The notes under the pieces are model-generated. The model was not told the DNA's origin and did not search any database. It was given only the letters and a program-made list of their open reading frames with translations. A program made the translations under genes and the position numbers. DNA of 47,202 nt from Nitrospirota bacterium (lineage in GTDB: Bacteria > Nitrospirota > UBA9217). Of the stretch, positions 34,354 through 42,591 are shown in pieces (the first letter of the stretch is position 1; each line of letters begins with the position of its first letter). Where the stretch lies: NCBI GenBank assembly GCA_029858565.1, contig JAOUEV010000026.1:1-47202 (forward strand). The letters run 5' to 3'.

Positions 34354-34382
34354 ACGGTAGCACAGGTTTCCTTGTCAGTCAA
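34354..34382 (-). promoter_or_regulatory. Promoter of the DUF6941 gene, predicted leaderless
   Basis: On the minus strand TTGACT (34382-34377) and TACCGT (34359-34354) are 17 bases apart. Eight bases separate the -10 from the ATG at 34345, leaving a leader of no more than one or two bases. Confidence 0.55.
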
Positions 34383-34555
34383 CTGCTTTCTCCAACAATG
34401 CTTTCTCCAACTGCGGTCACACTTCCCGTCGATTGTTCCTGTGCAGGTCAAAGTCGCATCCTGCGGCATCCCCTTTTGAAAAGCAGTTTGCTGCTGTGAA
34501 CACCCGTTCTCATGTTGACATGATTGACCGAGGTTCTCGGGAAAAGCATTTTCTC

Positions 34556-34584
34556 TTGACAAAGCTCAGCTAGTGATTTAATAA
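34556..34584 (+). promoter_or_regulatory. Promoter of the rhodanese gene
   Basis: TTGACA (34556-34561) and TAATAA (34579-34584) are 17 bases apart; the predicted start near 34591 gives a leader of about 30 bases. Confidence 0.6.
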
Positions 34585-34620
34585 GTAAACAGATGTTTGA
34601 AAATAAGGTATATGTGAAAA

Positions 34621-35061
34621 ATGTTGAAAGTAGAAAAAAAGATAAATATTATCATATCGTTAGCGATTCTATTGATGCTTGGCCCGTCGACTGCCTATGC
34701 TGCGATCACGGTCATAGATGCTGAACAACTGAAGACTCTGCTTGAGGGCACTGGAACAAAGATACTCATCGATACCCGATCTCGGGATGAGTATCGAGAG
34801 GCCCATATTCCCTCGGCTGTGAACATACCCCCCGACCGTATGCATGCAGAGCGGAAACGATTGCCCAAGAACAAGTCCATTCCGCTCATATTCTATTGCA
34901 GAGGCGTCGGCTGAACGCTGAGTCATGCCGGCGCGGTCGCGGCGGCGGAGATGGGCTTTGGCACCCTTATTATTTTTCAGGGAGGGATGCCGGAATGGTC
35001 TGGAAAGATGCTGCCCATAGCAGTCGGCAGCAAGCCCGGATCATACACAACGTCACAGTGA
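34621..35061 (+). CDS. Secreted rhodanese-fold protein with in-frame UGA (candidate selenoprotein)
   Basis: The first 97 codons give a signal peptide (about 1-27, ending STAYA) and a rhodanese domain start (KILIDTRSRDEYREAHIPSAVNIPP, then IFYCRGVG with the active-site-loop Cys93). Codon 98 is TGA (34912-34914). The same frame continues without a break as TLSHAGAVAAAEMGFGTL and IIFQGGMPEWSGKML to TGA 35059-35061. Those residues are the normal second half of a rhodanese (GGMPEW). In relatives with a YCxGxxCxLS loop, the UGA position is a second cysteine. A GC-rich hairpin with a GGUC loop starts 13 bases after the UGA. Selenocysteine is the simplest functional reading; a nonsense mutation is the alternative. 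Sulfur transfer in the periplasm is inferred from the family. Confidence 0.7.
34927..34946 (+). promoter_or_regulatory. SECIS-like hairpin downstream of the UGA codon
   Basis: GCCG (34927-34930) pairs with CGGC (34943-34946), then after one G-G mismatch CGC (34932-34934) pairs with GCG (34939-34941), leaving a four-base loop GGTC (34935-34938). The loop begins 21 bases after the UGA at 34912-34914. Bacterial SECIS elements are short stem-loops at about this distance with G and U in the apical loop. The region is GC-rich, so chance pairing is possible. Confidence 0.5.
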
Positions 35062-35098
35062 TGGGCAGGAACAGTCATCGTCAGGGAAAGGTCGTTCT

Positions 35099-35896
35099 AT
35101 GAAAAGAGAAAAAGTCAATTATATGATCCAGTCGGTGTCCCATGCAATGGATATACTTGAGTCCTTCACCAGGACCGAGGACGAGTTGGGGGTCACCGAA
35201 CTGTCCAAACGGCTCGGGTTGCACAAGAATAACGTGTTCCGGCTTCTGGCGACGCTGGAACATCGTGGATATATAGAACAGAACCGGGAGACGGAAAATT
35301 ACCGGCTCGGTCCCAAGACGCTCCAGATCGGGTCCATCTTCATTGAACAGCGCGAATGTCGGAGGCAGGCTCGGCCTATTCTTGAGAGCCTGACCGCGGC
35401 GACCGGTGAGACCGCTGTCGTGGCGGTACTACGCTCCACCCAGGTGATCTATATGGACGGCGTGGAAACTAACCGCACGGTCCGGGCGATTTCCCGGGTG
35501 GGTGCCTTGCTGCCAGCGCATTGCACCGCGGTGGGAAAGGCGCAGATCGCGTTTCTTCCACCAGCAGAGATCGAGCGGCTCTACCCGGAGCTGAGTCTTC
35601 AGCAGATCACGCCCCGGACCCTCAAGACCAGGGAAGCGCTGCTTGCGGACCTCAAGGTGATCCGCGACAGGGGGTATGCGATCGAGGATGAGGAGTGCGA
35701 CCTTGAAGTGAAAGGCATCGCAGCGCCGGTCAGGGATTTTTCCAGGAATATCATAGCTGCCGTGGGGATCATTGCGCCTGCCAGCCGGCTTACTGACGAC
35801 CGGATCGAGAAAGATATCGTCGTGGCCCGTGTGCAGGACGCGGCCAAGGCCATTTCCGTAAAACTCGGTTATTTGCAGGTCGCCGCGCGTGCATAA
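35099..35896 (+). CDS. IclR-family transcriptional regulator
   Basis: A 265-residue regulator. Residues about 8-70 are a winged helix (IQSVSHAMDILESF, LGVTELSKRLGLHKNNVFRLLATLEHRGYIEQ). Residues about 85-255 are the IclR effector-binding GAF-like domain (GETAVVAVLRSTQVIYMDGVE, LLPAHCTAVGKAQIAFLP, RGYAIEDEECDLEVKGIAAPV, ILAAVGI-type strand IIAAVGIIAPASRL). Effector unknown. GGGAAAGG precedes ATG 35099. The neighbouring rhodanese and larE genes suggest a link to sulfur metabolism or carbon-source use, but nothing proves it. Confidence 0.93.
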   Translation: MKREKVNYMIQSVSHAMDILESFTRTEDELGVTELSKRLGLHKNNVFRLLATLEHRGYIEQNRETENYRLGPKTLQIGSIFIEQRECRRQARPILESLTAATGETAVVAVLRSTQVIYMDGVETNRTVRAISRVGALLPAHCTAVGKAQIAFLPPAEIERLYPELSLQQITPRTLKTREALLADLKVIRDRGYAIEDEECDLEVKGIAAPVRDFSRNIIAAVGIIAPASRLTDDRIEKDIVVARVQDAAKAISVKLGYLQVAARA

Positions 35897-35923
35897 CAGT
35901 TGTTGTGGAAGTGCATGACTTTG

Positions 35924-35953
35924 TTGACACTTCCTTTCCCACCATGTTATTAT
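35924..35953 (+). promoter_or_regulatory. Promoter of the larE operon, predicted leaderless
   Basis: A perfect TTGACA (35924-35929) is followed after 18 bases by TATTAT (35948-35953). The larE ATG at 35961 is eight bases after the -10, so the transcript should begin at or just before the A of the ATG. There is no ribosome site. Confidence 0.65.
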
Positions 35954-35960
35954 CGGTTCG

Positions 35961-36815
35961 ATGCAGATTGAACTAGCGTGGGAACGATTGAAGGCAGTGC
36001 TTGACCAGATGGGATGTGCTGTTCTCGCCTACTCCGGCGGTGTTGACAGTTCATTGCTGCTTAAAGCCGCGGCAGAAACCCTTGGACCGAACCTTATCGC
36101 TGTTACCGCAGACTCCCCGACCTATCCTCCCGGTGAACTTCAGCAAGCGACCTCCTATGCCCGGTCGCTGGGCATCCGCCATCGCATCATAGCGAGCGAC
36201 GAACTGGCGCAGGAGGCTTTCGCAGCCAATTCATCGGACCGGTGCTATTACTGCAAGAACGAACTGTTTGCCAAAATTCGCCGTATGGCGGACATCGAGG
36301 GTATCTCCTTTATACTCGATGGCACGAACGCAGACGACAGCAGGGATCATCGTCCCGGATCTAAGGCCGCGGCGGAACAGGGGGTCCGGAGCCCTCTTGC
36401 AGAACTCGGGTTTACCAAGCAGGATATCCGGGACCTCGCGAGAAGCAAGGGACTTCCCATGTGGAACAAACCGTCACTTGCCTGTCTTTCCTCGCGCATA
36501 CCCTATGGAACACCTATCACCCGGGAGCTGCTTGCGACCGTGCAGGCTGCCGAGGATGTCATCCGCGGTCTCGGTGTGAGCCAGGTTCGTGTGCGTCATC
36601 ATGGCGATACTGCCAGGATCGAGATCGCTCAGCAGGAGTTCTCACTCATTCTCGCGGATGGCGTTGCGGAACGGGTGGTCAAGGCGATCAAGGACCTGGG
36701 CTTTACCTATGTCTGTCTCGATCTTGAAGGGTATCGGACCGGCAGTATGAACGCTGTGCTTAAAGCGCCAGTGTCGGGAATGGACGCTATTTCTTCACAA
36801 GGAGCAAAAGAATGA
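35961..36815 (+). CDS. larE: ATP-dependent sulfur transferase LarE
   Basis: PP-loop enzyme of the LarE family, which adenylates and adds sulfur to the pyridinium dicarboxylate precursor of the nickel-pincer cofactor of lactate racemase. SGGVDSS (25-31) is the PP-loop. RCYYCKNELF (Cys95, Cys98) is a conserved family segment, and PSLACLSSRIPYG holds Cys175, at the position of the sacrificial cysteine of LarE. The 284-residue length fits. The stop overlaps the start of purD by four bases. No larB, larC or larA is in the window, so the product may serve an enzyme encoded elsewhere. Confidence 0.93.
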   Translation: MQIELAWERLKAVLDQMGCAVLAYSGGVDSSLLLKAAAETLGPNLIAVTADSPTYPPGELQQATSYARSLGIRHRIIASDELAQEAFAANSSDRCYYCKNELFAKIRRMADIEGISFILDGTNADDSRDHRPGSKAAAEQGVRSPLAELGFTKQDIRDLARSKGLPMWNKPSLACLSSRIPYGTPITRELLATVQAAEDVIRGLGVSQVRVRHHGDTARIEIAQQEFSLILADGVAERVVKAIKDLGFTYVCLDLEGYRTGSMNAVLKAPVSGMDAISSQGAKE

Positions 36816-38089
36816 ACATTCTCGTCGTTGGCGGCGGTGGCAGGGAACATGCGCTCGTGTGGAAACTTTCTCAGAGTCCCCGGGTCGGTAAGATCTATGC
36901 GGCGCCGGGCAACGCCGGTATGGCGCAGCTTGCCGAGTGTGTTCCGGTCAGTTCAGAGGACCTGGCGGGTCTGCTCAATTTCGCGAAGTCCCGCAAGATC
37001 GACCTTACGGTCGTAGGGCCTGAGGGTCCGCTCTCCCTGGGGATCGTCGATGAGTTCCGCAAGGCCGGGCTGCGCATCTTCGGACCTGCGCGAAGCGCGG
37101 CGGAGATCGAGGCGAACAAGGCTTTTACCAAGGACCTGATGAAGAAGTACGGCATTCCTTCCGCGGAGTACGGCTCCTTTACCGACCGCGGGCAGGCGGA
37201 AGCCTATATCAGGCGGCAGGGAGCTCCAATTGTTGTCAAAGCAGCAGGTCTTGCAGCGGGCAAGGGAGTGATCGTTGCCGAGACCGTTGAAGAAGCGCTG
37301 GATGCAGTTGATCTGATCATGGGAAAGAAAGCTTTTGGCGCCGCAGGAGATGTGGTGGTGGTCGAGGAATGTCTTCTCGGCGAGGAAGCGTCATTCATGG
37401 CCTTTACCGACGGAAAGACCGTGGTTCCCATGGTATCTTCGCAGGACCATAAACGTGTTTTTGACGCGGACAAAGGGCCGAACACGGGAGGTATGGGCGC
37501 GTACTCGCCAGCGCCGATCGTGACGCCCGAGATAGAACGGCAGGTGATGGAGAAAGTCATGCATCCGACGGTCGAGGCCATGGCCAAGGAGGGACGCCTG
37601 TTCCAGGGTGTTCTCTACGCCGGCCTGATGATCCATAACGGACAGGCAAAAGTCCTTGAGTTCAACGCACGGTTCGGTGATCCTGAGACCCAGCCCATCA
37701 TGGCCCGCCTGGATAGTGATCTGATCGATATTTTCGAGGGCATTATCGACGGGAAGCTGGACTCGGTCCCGATCCATTGGAAAAAGGACCCGGCGGTGTG
37801 CGTGGTCATGGCATCGGGAGGGTATCCGGGCACCTATGCAAAGGGCAAGGAGATTCATGGGCTCGACAAGGCAGCGGGACTCAACAACGTCATGGTGTTC
37901 CATTCAGGCACCGCGGGCAGGAACGGCGCCGTGGTGACCGACGGAGGTCGCGTCCTTGGCGTGACCGGTCTGGGACCGACGGTGGCCGCGGCGATCGAGG
38001 CGGCATACTCAGGGGTGAAGGAAATATCCTTCGAAGGCGCTCACTACCGCCGAGACATCGGCGCCCGAGCGCTTGAGCGGGGCGTCTAG
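36812..38089 (+). CDS. purD: Phosphoribosylamine-glycine ligase (PurD)
   Basis: Second step of de novo purine synthesis: joins glycine to 5-phosphoribosylamine using ATP. The 425-residue ATP-grasp protein has MNILVVGGGGREHALVWKL at the N-terminus, the PGNAGM loop, VVGPEGPLSLGIVDEF, APIVVKAAGLAAGKGVIVA, SSQDHKRVFDADKGPNTGGMGAYSP and EFNARFGDPETQPIM, all family signatures. ATG 36812 overlaps the larE stop (ATGA), preceded by AAGGAG, so the two are translationally coupled. Confidence 0.97.
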   Translation: MNILVVGGGGREHALVWKLSQSPRVGKIYAAPGNAGMAQLAECVPVSSEDLAGLLNFAKSRKIDLTVVGPEGPLSLGIVDEFRKAGLRIFGPARSAAEIEANKAFTKDLMKKYGIPSAEYGSFTDRGQAEAYIRRQGAPIVVKAAGLAAGKGVIVAETVEEALDAVDLIMGKKAFGAAGDVVVVEECLLGEEASFMAFTDGKTVVPMVSSQDHKRVFDADKGPNTGGMGAYSPAPIVTPEIERQVMEKVMHPTVEAMAKEGRLFQGVLYAGLMIHNGQAKVLEFNARFGDPETQPIMARLDSDLIDIFEGIIDGKLDSVPIHWKKDPAVCVVMASGGYPGTYAKGKEIHGLDKAAGLNNVMVFHSGTAGRNGAVVTDGGRVLGVTGLGPTVAAAIEAAYSGVKEISFEGAHYRRDIGARALERGV

Positions 38090-38092
38090 GGC

Positions 38093-38869
38093 ATGCCTGC
38101 CGGCCGGTTAGTCGCTTCCTGCAGGGAGATCGCTTCATTCTTGAACAGGACATTGCGGGTTCCTGTGATCAGGGACGCTTCGGTCAATGGATTGCAGGTC
38201 CGGCTTCGTGCGGACAAGTCGGTCAGGACGGTCGGATTCGCTGTTGATGCCTGTCTCTCCACGTTCCAAAAGGCCCGCAAGTTGAACGTAGACCTGCTGG
38301 TTGCTCACCACGGCATCAAATGGCGTCCGCAAAAGGACCGGGAGATCGCCTTGCGCAGGCAAAGGTTCCTTGAGGACCATGCCATGGCGCTGTACGCTGC
38401 CCATCTTCCGCTGGATCTCCACCCACAGTACGGGAATAATGCCGGGCTTTGCCGTCTGTTGGGGCTGGAAGATGTGCGCAGGTTCGGCCGTTACCACGGG
38501 ATCAAGATCGGCTATCAGGGACGCTTTCCGCGTAAGCGCAGACCTGCTGAAATTGCTCGCCGGCTCGATCGGATGCTCTCAACGCGGTGTCGTGTTTACG
38601 ATTTTGGGGCGAAGCAGCTTTCCTCCCTCGGCATCATTTCCGGGGGCGGTGGAAGCATGCTTCTCGATGCAGTGAGGGAAGGTTTGGACGGTTTTCTCGT
38701 CGGCGAGATAGACCTGGCAGTGTATAATGCGGCAAGAGAATACGGCATCACGGTGATATCCGCGGGGCACTATGCCACGGAGACCGTGGGTGTAAAGGCG
38801 CTCATGCCACTGGTCGCGGAACATTTTGGAACCGCCACGGTATTCATCGACGATCGCAAGGATCTGTAA
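38093..38869 (+). CDS. Nif3-like dinuclear metal centre protein
   Basis: A 258-residue member of the Nif3/YbgI family, hexameric cytoplasmic proteins with a two-metal site; some have GTP cyclohydrolase-like activity, but the role is unsettled. Metal-ligand motifs: LLVAHHGIKW (His-His), AAHLPLDLHPQYG, and late GHYATETVGVKAL with His and Glu. VNGLQVR near the start is typical. It starts three bases after the purD stop and is part of the same operon. Confidence 0.92.
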   Translation: MPAGRLVASCREIASFLNRTLRVPVIRDASVNGLQVRLRADKSVRTVGFAVDACLSTFQKARKLNVDLLVAHHGIKWRPQKDREIALRRQRFLEDHAMALYAAHLPLDLHPQYGNNAGLCRLLGLEDVRRFGRYHGIKIGYQGRFPRKRRPAEIARRLDRMLSTRCRVYDFGAKQLSSLGIISGGGGSMLLDAVREGLDGFLVGEIDLAVYNAAREYGITVISAGHYATETVGVKALMPLVAEHFGTATVFIDDRKDL

Positions 38870-38950
38870 AACAAACCATCCTGTTGGGCAGCCGCGAACT
38901 GATCGCGGGAGCCCCTGCAGGTGACACCCTATTTGAAGAAAGGGGCACGC

Positions 38951-39571
38951 ATGGCAAAACCACTTGTTGGAATCCTCATGGGAAGCGATTCGGACCTCCC
39001 GATCATGCAGGAGGCGGGCGCAATGCTGCGGGAGTTCGGTATCGAGTACGAAATGACCATAGCATCGGCACATCGGACGCCGAAGAAAGTGCTGGAGTAC
39101 AGCCAGACAGCGGAGCGACGGGGTCTGAAGGTGCTCATTGCCGGAGCTGGATGGGCAGCGCATCTGGCGGGATTCATCGCATCCCAGACGACGCTGCCGG
39201 TCATCGGAGTTCCCATTGATTCTTCGGCGCTCAAGGGGATGGATGCTCTCTTGTCGACCGTGCAGATGCCCGGCGGCATTCCGGTGGCGACCATGTCGAT
39301 CGGAAAGGGAGGCGCGAAGAACGCAGGGATCTTTGCCGCGCAGATCATTGGAACCGCAGATGTCAAGGTTGCCAACCGACTGAAGGTATTCAAGGTCGAG
39401 ATGGAGCGTGAAGTGGAAGAGAAGGCCAAGAAGCTCGTGGCCGTCTCGGTCGCGGAACCTACTCTGCCCGAACCGGAAGCCGCAGCACCTGCCGGCGCAA
39501 AGAAAAAGCCGCGGCGTCGGCGGTGGAAAAAGAAACCCGCAGCAGGCCAGACCCAGGGACCTGCTTCGTGA
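38951..39571 (+). CDS. purE: 5-(carboxyamino)imidazole ribonucleotide mutase (PurE) with basic C-terminal tail
   Basis: Moves the carboxyl group in the carboxylation step of purine synthesis. The core (residues about 1-155) has GILMGSDSDLPIMQEA, SAHRTPKKVLEY, IAGAGWAAHLAGFIAS, PVIGVPIDSSALKGMDALLSTVQMPGGIPVAT and GAKNAGIFAAQI. The 206-residue protein is about 40 residues longer than usual. Its tail is Ala/Pro/Glu-rich and then strongly basic (KKKPRRRRWKKKP). ATG 38951 has GAAAGGGG upstream. The stop overlaps the next gene's GTG start by four bases. It is separated from purD only by the nif3-like gene. Confidence 0.95.
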   Translation: MAKPLVGILMGSDSDLPIMQEAGAMLREFGIEYEMTIASAHRTPKKVLEYSQTAERRGLKVLIAGAGWAAHLAGFIASQTTLPVIGVPIDSSALKGMDALLSTVQMPGGIPVATMSIGKGGAKNAGIFAAQIIGTADVKVANRLKVFKVEMEREVEEKAKKLVAVSVAEPTLPEPEAAAPAGAKKKPRRRRWKKKPAAGQTQGPAS

Positions 39572-40455
39572 GAACCGAACTGGAGTGCCTGCCCTGTTTC
39601 TTCAGGCAGGTCAGCAGAACGCTGAGCTACGCCGCCGTCGATCCCGATCTGGGAAAGAGCATTTCCCGGGAAGCGTCGAGGATCGTGGAGACAGCATCAC
39701 TCGACCAGGCACCGGCGCGAATTTCCACGCTCCTGCACAGATTGATGCGGGAACGAACAGGCATGGATCCCTATCGCGAAGTAAAGGAAACCTATAACGG
39801 GATCGCTCTGGAACTTCTTCCCGTTGTCAGGATGCGCGCATCCGGGGCCGGGGAGGGTGGGGACCGGCTCGCAGGCGCTGTCCGCGCAGCGATAGCGGGA
39901 AATATCATAGATTTCGGCATCTACGAAACGATTGATCTTGAACGTTCTCTCCGGGATTCCTTTGAGCTGCCTCTCGCAACCACAGATTATGATCTGTTCG
40001 CACGCGCCGTGGACCGGGCGGAGCGGATCCTCTATCTTTGCGATAACGCCGGAGAGATCGTGTTTGACCGTGTCCTGATCGAGGAACTGCGGGGACGCGG
40101 CAAGGAGGTGACCGCCGTGGTCAAAGGTACGCCGGTCATCAATGATGCGACCATGGATGATGCCCGCGCCACGGGGCTGGCGGACTCAGCGGGTAGGGTG
40201 ATCGATAACGGCAATGATGGGATCGGGACGCTGCTGGAACAGTGTTCTCCCGAGTTCCTTGAAGCCTATCATGATGCCGACCTGATCGTGAGCAAGGGAC
40301 AGGCGAACTTTGAAACGCTGGTACCAGAGCAGGACGAACGGACATTTTATCTCTTTAAAGTGAAGTGCCCGGTGGTAGCTGCTGCGCTGGGAAGGCCCGA
40401 CGGGGACATCGTTCTGTCAGCGTGCCAGAGCGCGTCCGCCTGTCTTAGGAACTGA
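39568..40455 (+). CDS. DUF89 / ARMT1-like family protein
   Basis: A 295-residue protein of the DUF89 family, metal-dependent phosphatases thought to act on reactive or damaged phosphometabolites. The bacterial form starts with a cysteine pair, here ELECLPCFFRQ. ILYLCDNAGEIVFDRVLIEEL and VVKGTPVINDATMDDA supply the Asp/Asn residues that bind the metal, and DLIVSKGQANFETL is a conserved late motif. GTG 39568 overlaps the purE stop (GTGA), which gives the usual family start; the in-frame ATG at 39523 would add 15 residues inside purE. It is coupled to purE. Confidence 0.9.
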   Translation: MRTELECLPCFFRQVSRTLSYAAVDPDLGKSISREASRIVETASLDQAPARISTLLHRLMRERTGMDPYREVKETYNGIALELLPVVRMRASGAGEGGDRLAGAVRAAIAGNIIDFGIYETIDLERSLRDSFELPLATTDYDLFARAVDRAERILYLCDNAGEIVFDRVLIEELRGRGKEVTAVVKGTPVINDATMDDARATGLADSAGRVIDNGNDGIGTLLEQCSPEFLEAYHDADLIVSKGQANFETLVPEQDERTFYLFKVKCPVVAAALGRPDGDIVLSACQSASACLRN

Positions 40456-40464
40456 GCGGGACCC

Positions 40465-41085
40465 ATGGCGGCGACCATACTATCCTTAGATCACAAAGAT
40501 CCGGAGCGGTCCTATGCGCAGTGCCGGAGCGTTATCAGGTCAGGCGGTATCATCGCCTATCCAACCGATACGTTCTACGGACTGGGAACGGACCCCCGAG
40601 ATCCTGCTTCTGTCCGGCGGCTCTTTACGATCAAGAGGCGAAGGCTCGAACAGCCGCTCCTGCTGCTGGTGTCCGATATTGAAGAGGTGGAGCAGTGGGC
40701 TGCACAGGTAACCCGTGACGCCCGTGATCTCATGGATCGCTACTGGCCAGGACCCCTGACGCTGGTGCTGCAGGCAAGAGCTGAAGTGCTTCCTGAACTG
40801 ACAGCGGGGACCGGAACTATCGGGCTGAGAGTACCGGGCAACGAAGATACCCGGTCCCTCCTCCGCTCTATCGGGACGGCGTTGACCGGTACGAGCGCGA
40901 ATCGGTCCGGCGAGCCTGAGCCGCGGACAGCGGGAGAGGTCTTCGCATCCCTCGGCGGCGAGCTCGATCTTATCCTGGATGGGGGAAGGGCCAACAGCGA
41001 ACGTCCGTCCACCATAGTGGATGTGAGCGGAAGCGTGCCTCGGATCATCCGCCGCGGCGCAATTGATCTTGAACTGAGCTCGTGA
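40465..41085 (+). CDS. tsaC: L-threonylcarbamoyladenylate synthase (Sua5/YciO/YrdC family)
   Basis: Makes threonylcarbamoyl-AMP, the precursor for t6A37 of ANN-decoding tRNAs. The 206-residue protein carries the single YrdC domain: GGIIAYPTDTFYGLGTDPRD, IKRRRLEQPLLLLVSD, YWPGPLTLVLQA, TIGLRVPGNEDTRSLL, TGTSANRSGEPEPRTAGEV, and STIVDVSG at the end. It lacks the C-terminal Sua5 domain. It begins nine bases after the DUF89 gene and probably ends the larE-purD operon. The members TsaB, TsaD and TsaE are not in the window. Confidence 0.93.
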   Translation: MAATILSLDHKDPERSYAQCRSVIRSGGIIAYPTDTFYGLGTDPRDPASVRRLFTIKRRRLEQPLLLLVSDIEEVEQWAAQVTRDARDLMDRYWPGPLTLVLQARAEVLPELTAGTGTIGLRVPGNEDTRSLLRSIGTALTGTSANRSGEPEPRTAGEVFASLGGELDLILDGGRANSERPSTIVDVSGSVPRIIRRGAIDLELSS

Positions 41086-41136
41086 TATGCGATAGCATTG
41101 AGCGGCCCGGATAACCAGGGAGGAATGGGAACGACC

Positions 41137-42462
41137 ATGAAAAAAGTATTTGTCCTTGATACGAACGTGCTGCTCCATGATCCGAAGGCGATCTTCTCTT
41201 TTGACGACAACGACGTGGTGATCCCGATCGTGGTGATCGAGGAACTGGACAAGTTCAAGAAGGATGTGAACGAGATCGGCAGAAATGCCCGCCAGGTCTC
41301 GCGGATCCTCGATGAGTACCGGCAAAAGGGCAAGCTTTCGCAGGGAGTACCGCTTGAAGGTGGCGGGAGCCTGCGCGTTGAACTCAATCATCAGTCTCCG
41401 GACTGCCTCCCGAACGAGCTTATTGCGACAAAGGCCGACAACCGCATTCTCGCCACCGCACTGAACCTGAAGAGCGACAACATGCCGGTCATTCTGGTGA
41501 CCAAGGATACGAATTTACGCATCAAGGCCGATGCCCTTGGGCTTCGGGCAGAGGATTTCGAGTCCGATACCATCGAGATCAACGAACTTTATCCGGGCGA
41601 GATCGAGATGCTCGTCGAACCGGGGTCGATCGAAGAGTTCTATGGAAAGGGTGAACTGGCGCCGGCAGGGGACACGAAACTGTTCCCGAACCAGTTCGTG
41701 CTGATCAAGAACAATGCCAATCTCTCTCAGACAGCGCTGACCCGTTTCAGCCAGCAGAGGCATATGCTGGTGCCGATCACGAACACCAAACACGGCGTCT
41801 GGGGCATCAATGCGAAGAATAAACAGCAGCAGTTCGCCCTGGACCTGCTCCTGAACGATGATATCCGGCTCGTCACGCTCGTTGGCAAGGCCGGTACGGG
41901 TAAGACCCTCCTCGCGCTGGCCGCCGGCCTGGAAAAGACCATCGAGCAACGTACCTTCCAGCGTCTGGTTGTCTCCCGGCCGGTCTTTCCCCTGGGGAAG
42001 GATATCGGGTTCCTGCCCGGAGACATCGAGGAAAAGCTAAAGCCCTGGATGCAGCCGATCCGCGACAATCTGGACTTCCTGATGGGAGCGTCCACGCCGG
42101 CTGTAACCGGCCGGGCCAAAGGCAAGAAGGACCTCCAGAGTCTTTTCGATCTGGGTATGATCGAGGTCGAGCCGCTCACCTATATCCGAGGCCGGAGCAT
42201 GCCGAACCAGTATCTCATTGTGGACGAAGCGCAGAACCTGACGCCCCATGAGATCAAGACCATTATTACCAGGGCAGGCGAGGGGACCAAGGTCGTGCTG
42301 ACCGGCGATCCCTACCAGATCGACAATCCCTATATCGATTCCTCCAGCAATGGCCTGTCTTTCGTGGTGGAGAGGTTCAAGGAAGAGGCTATTTCAGGCC
42401 ACATTACCCTGATGAAGGGTGAACGTTCAGATCTGGCCGAACTTGCGGCGACGTTGCTCTGA
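41137..42462 (+). CDS. PIN-PhoH family ATPase (PhoH2-like)
   Basis: A 441-residue cytoplasmic protein. Residues about 1-150 are a PIN nuclease domain (KKVFVLDTNVLLHDPKAIFSF, ATKADNRILATAL, LVTKDTNLRIKA with the acidic residues). Residues about 215-441 are the PhoH P-loop ATPase (LVGKAGTGKTLLALAAGLE Walker A, QYLIVDEAQNLTPHEIKTIITRAGEGTKVVLTGDPYQID Walker B and sensor). This class is thought to unwind and cleave RNA. AGGGAGGA lies at 41117-41124. ATG 41137 gives the family start; in-frame ATG 41125 and TTG 41098 are alternatives. A terminator follows. Confidence 0.94.
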   Translation: MKKVFVLDTNVLLHDPKAIFSFDDNDVVIPIVVIEELDKFKKDVNEIGRNARQVSRILDEYRQKGKLSQGVPLEGGGSLRVELNHQSPDCLPNELIATKADNRILATALNLKSDNMPVILVTKDTNLRIKADALGLRAEDFESDTIEINELYPGEIEMLVEPGSIEEFYGKGELAPAGDTKLFPNQFVLIKNNANLSQTALTRFSQQRHMLVPITNTKHGVWGINAKNKQQQFALDLLLNDDIRLVTLVGKAGTGKTLLALAAGLEKTIEQRTFQRLVVSRPVFPLGKDIGFLPGDIEEKLKPWMQPIRDNLDFLMGASTPAVTGRAKGKKDLQSLFDLGMIEVEPLTYIRGRSMPNQYLIVDEAQNLTPHEIKTIITRAGEGTKVVLTGDPYQIDNPYIDSSSNGLSFVVERFKEEAISGHITLMKGERSDLAELAATLL

Positions 42463-42490
42463 TCCGGATCATCAGCAGATCCAATTCCAG

Positions 42491-42525
42491 AAAGCCTCTT
42501 CCCGTGTCCGGGGAGAGGCTTTTGT
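42491..42525 (+). terminator. Rho-independent terminator after the PhoH gene
   Basis: AAAGCCTCTTCCC (42491-42503) pairs with GGGGAGAGGCTTT (42510-42522) with one mismatch and runs into a short T-rich tail. Confidence 0.75.
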
Positions 42526-42591
42526 TCTGTTCCGAACAGTGTTACAAAAATTCCTATTAAAAACCGGTCATCTGTGGTATTATTGCCCGCC

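Noticed and set aside
34621-34914. Short 97-residue rhodanese ending at the first TGA as the full product
   Set aside because: It would stop inside the active-site loop, and the continuing frame is clearly rhodanese; the truncated product would not fold.
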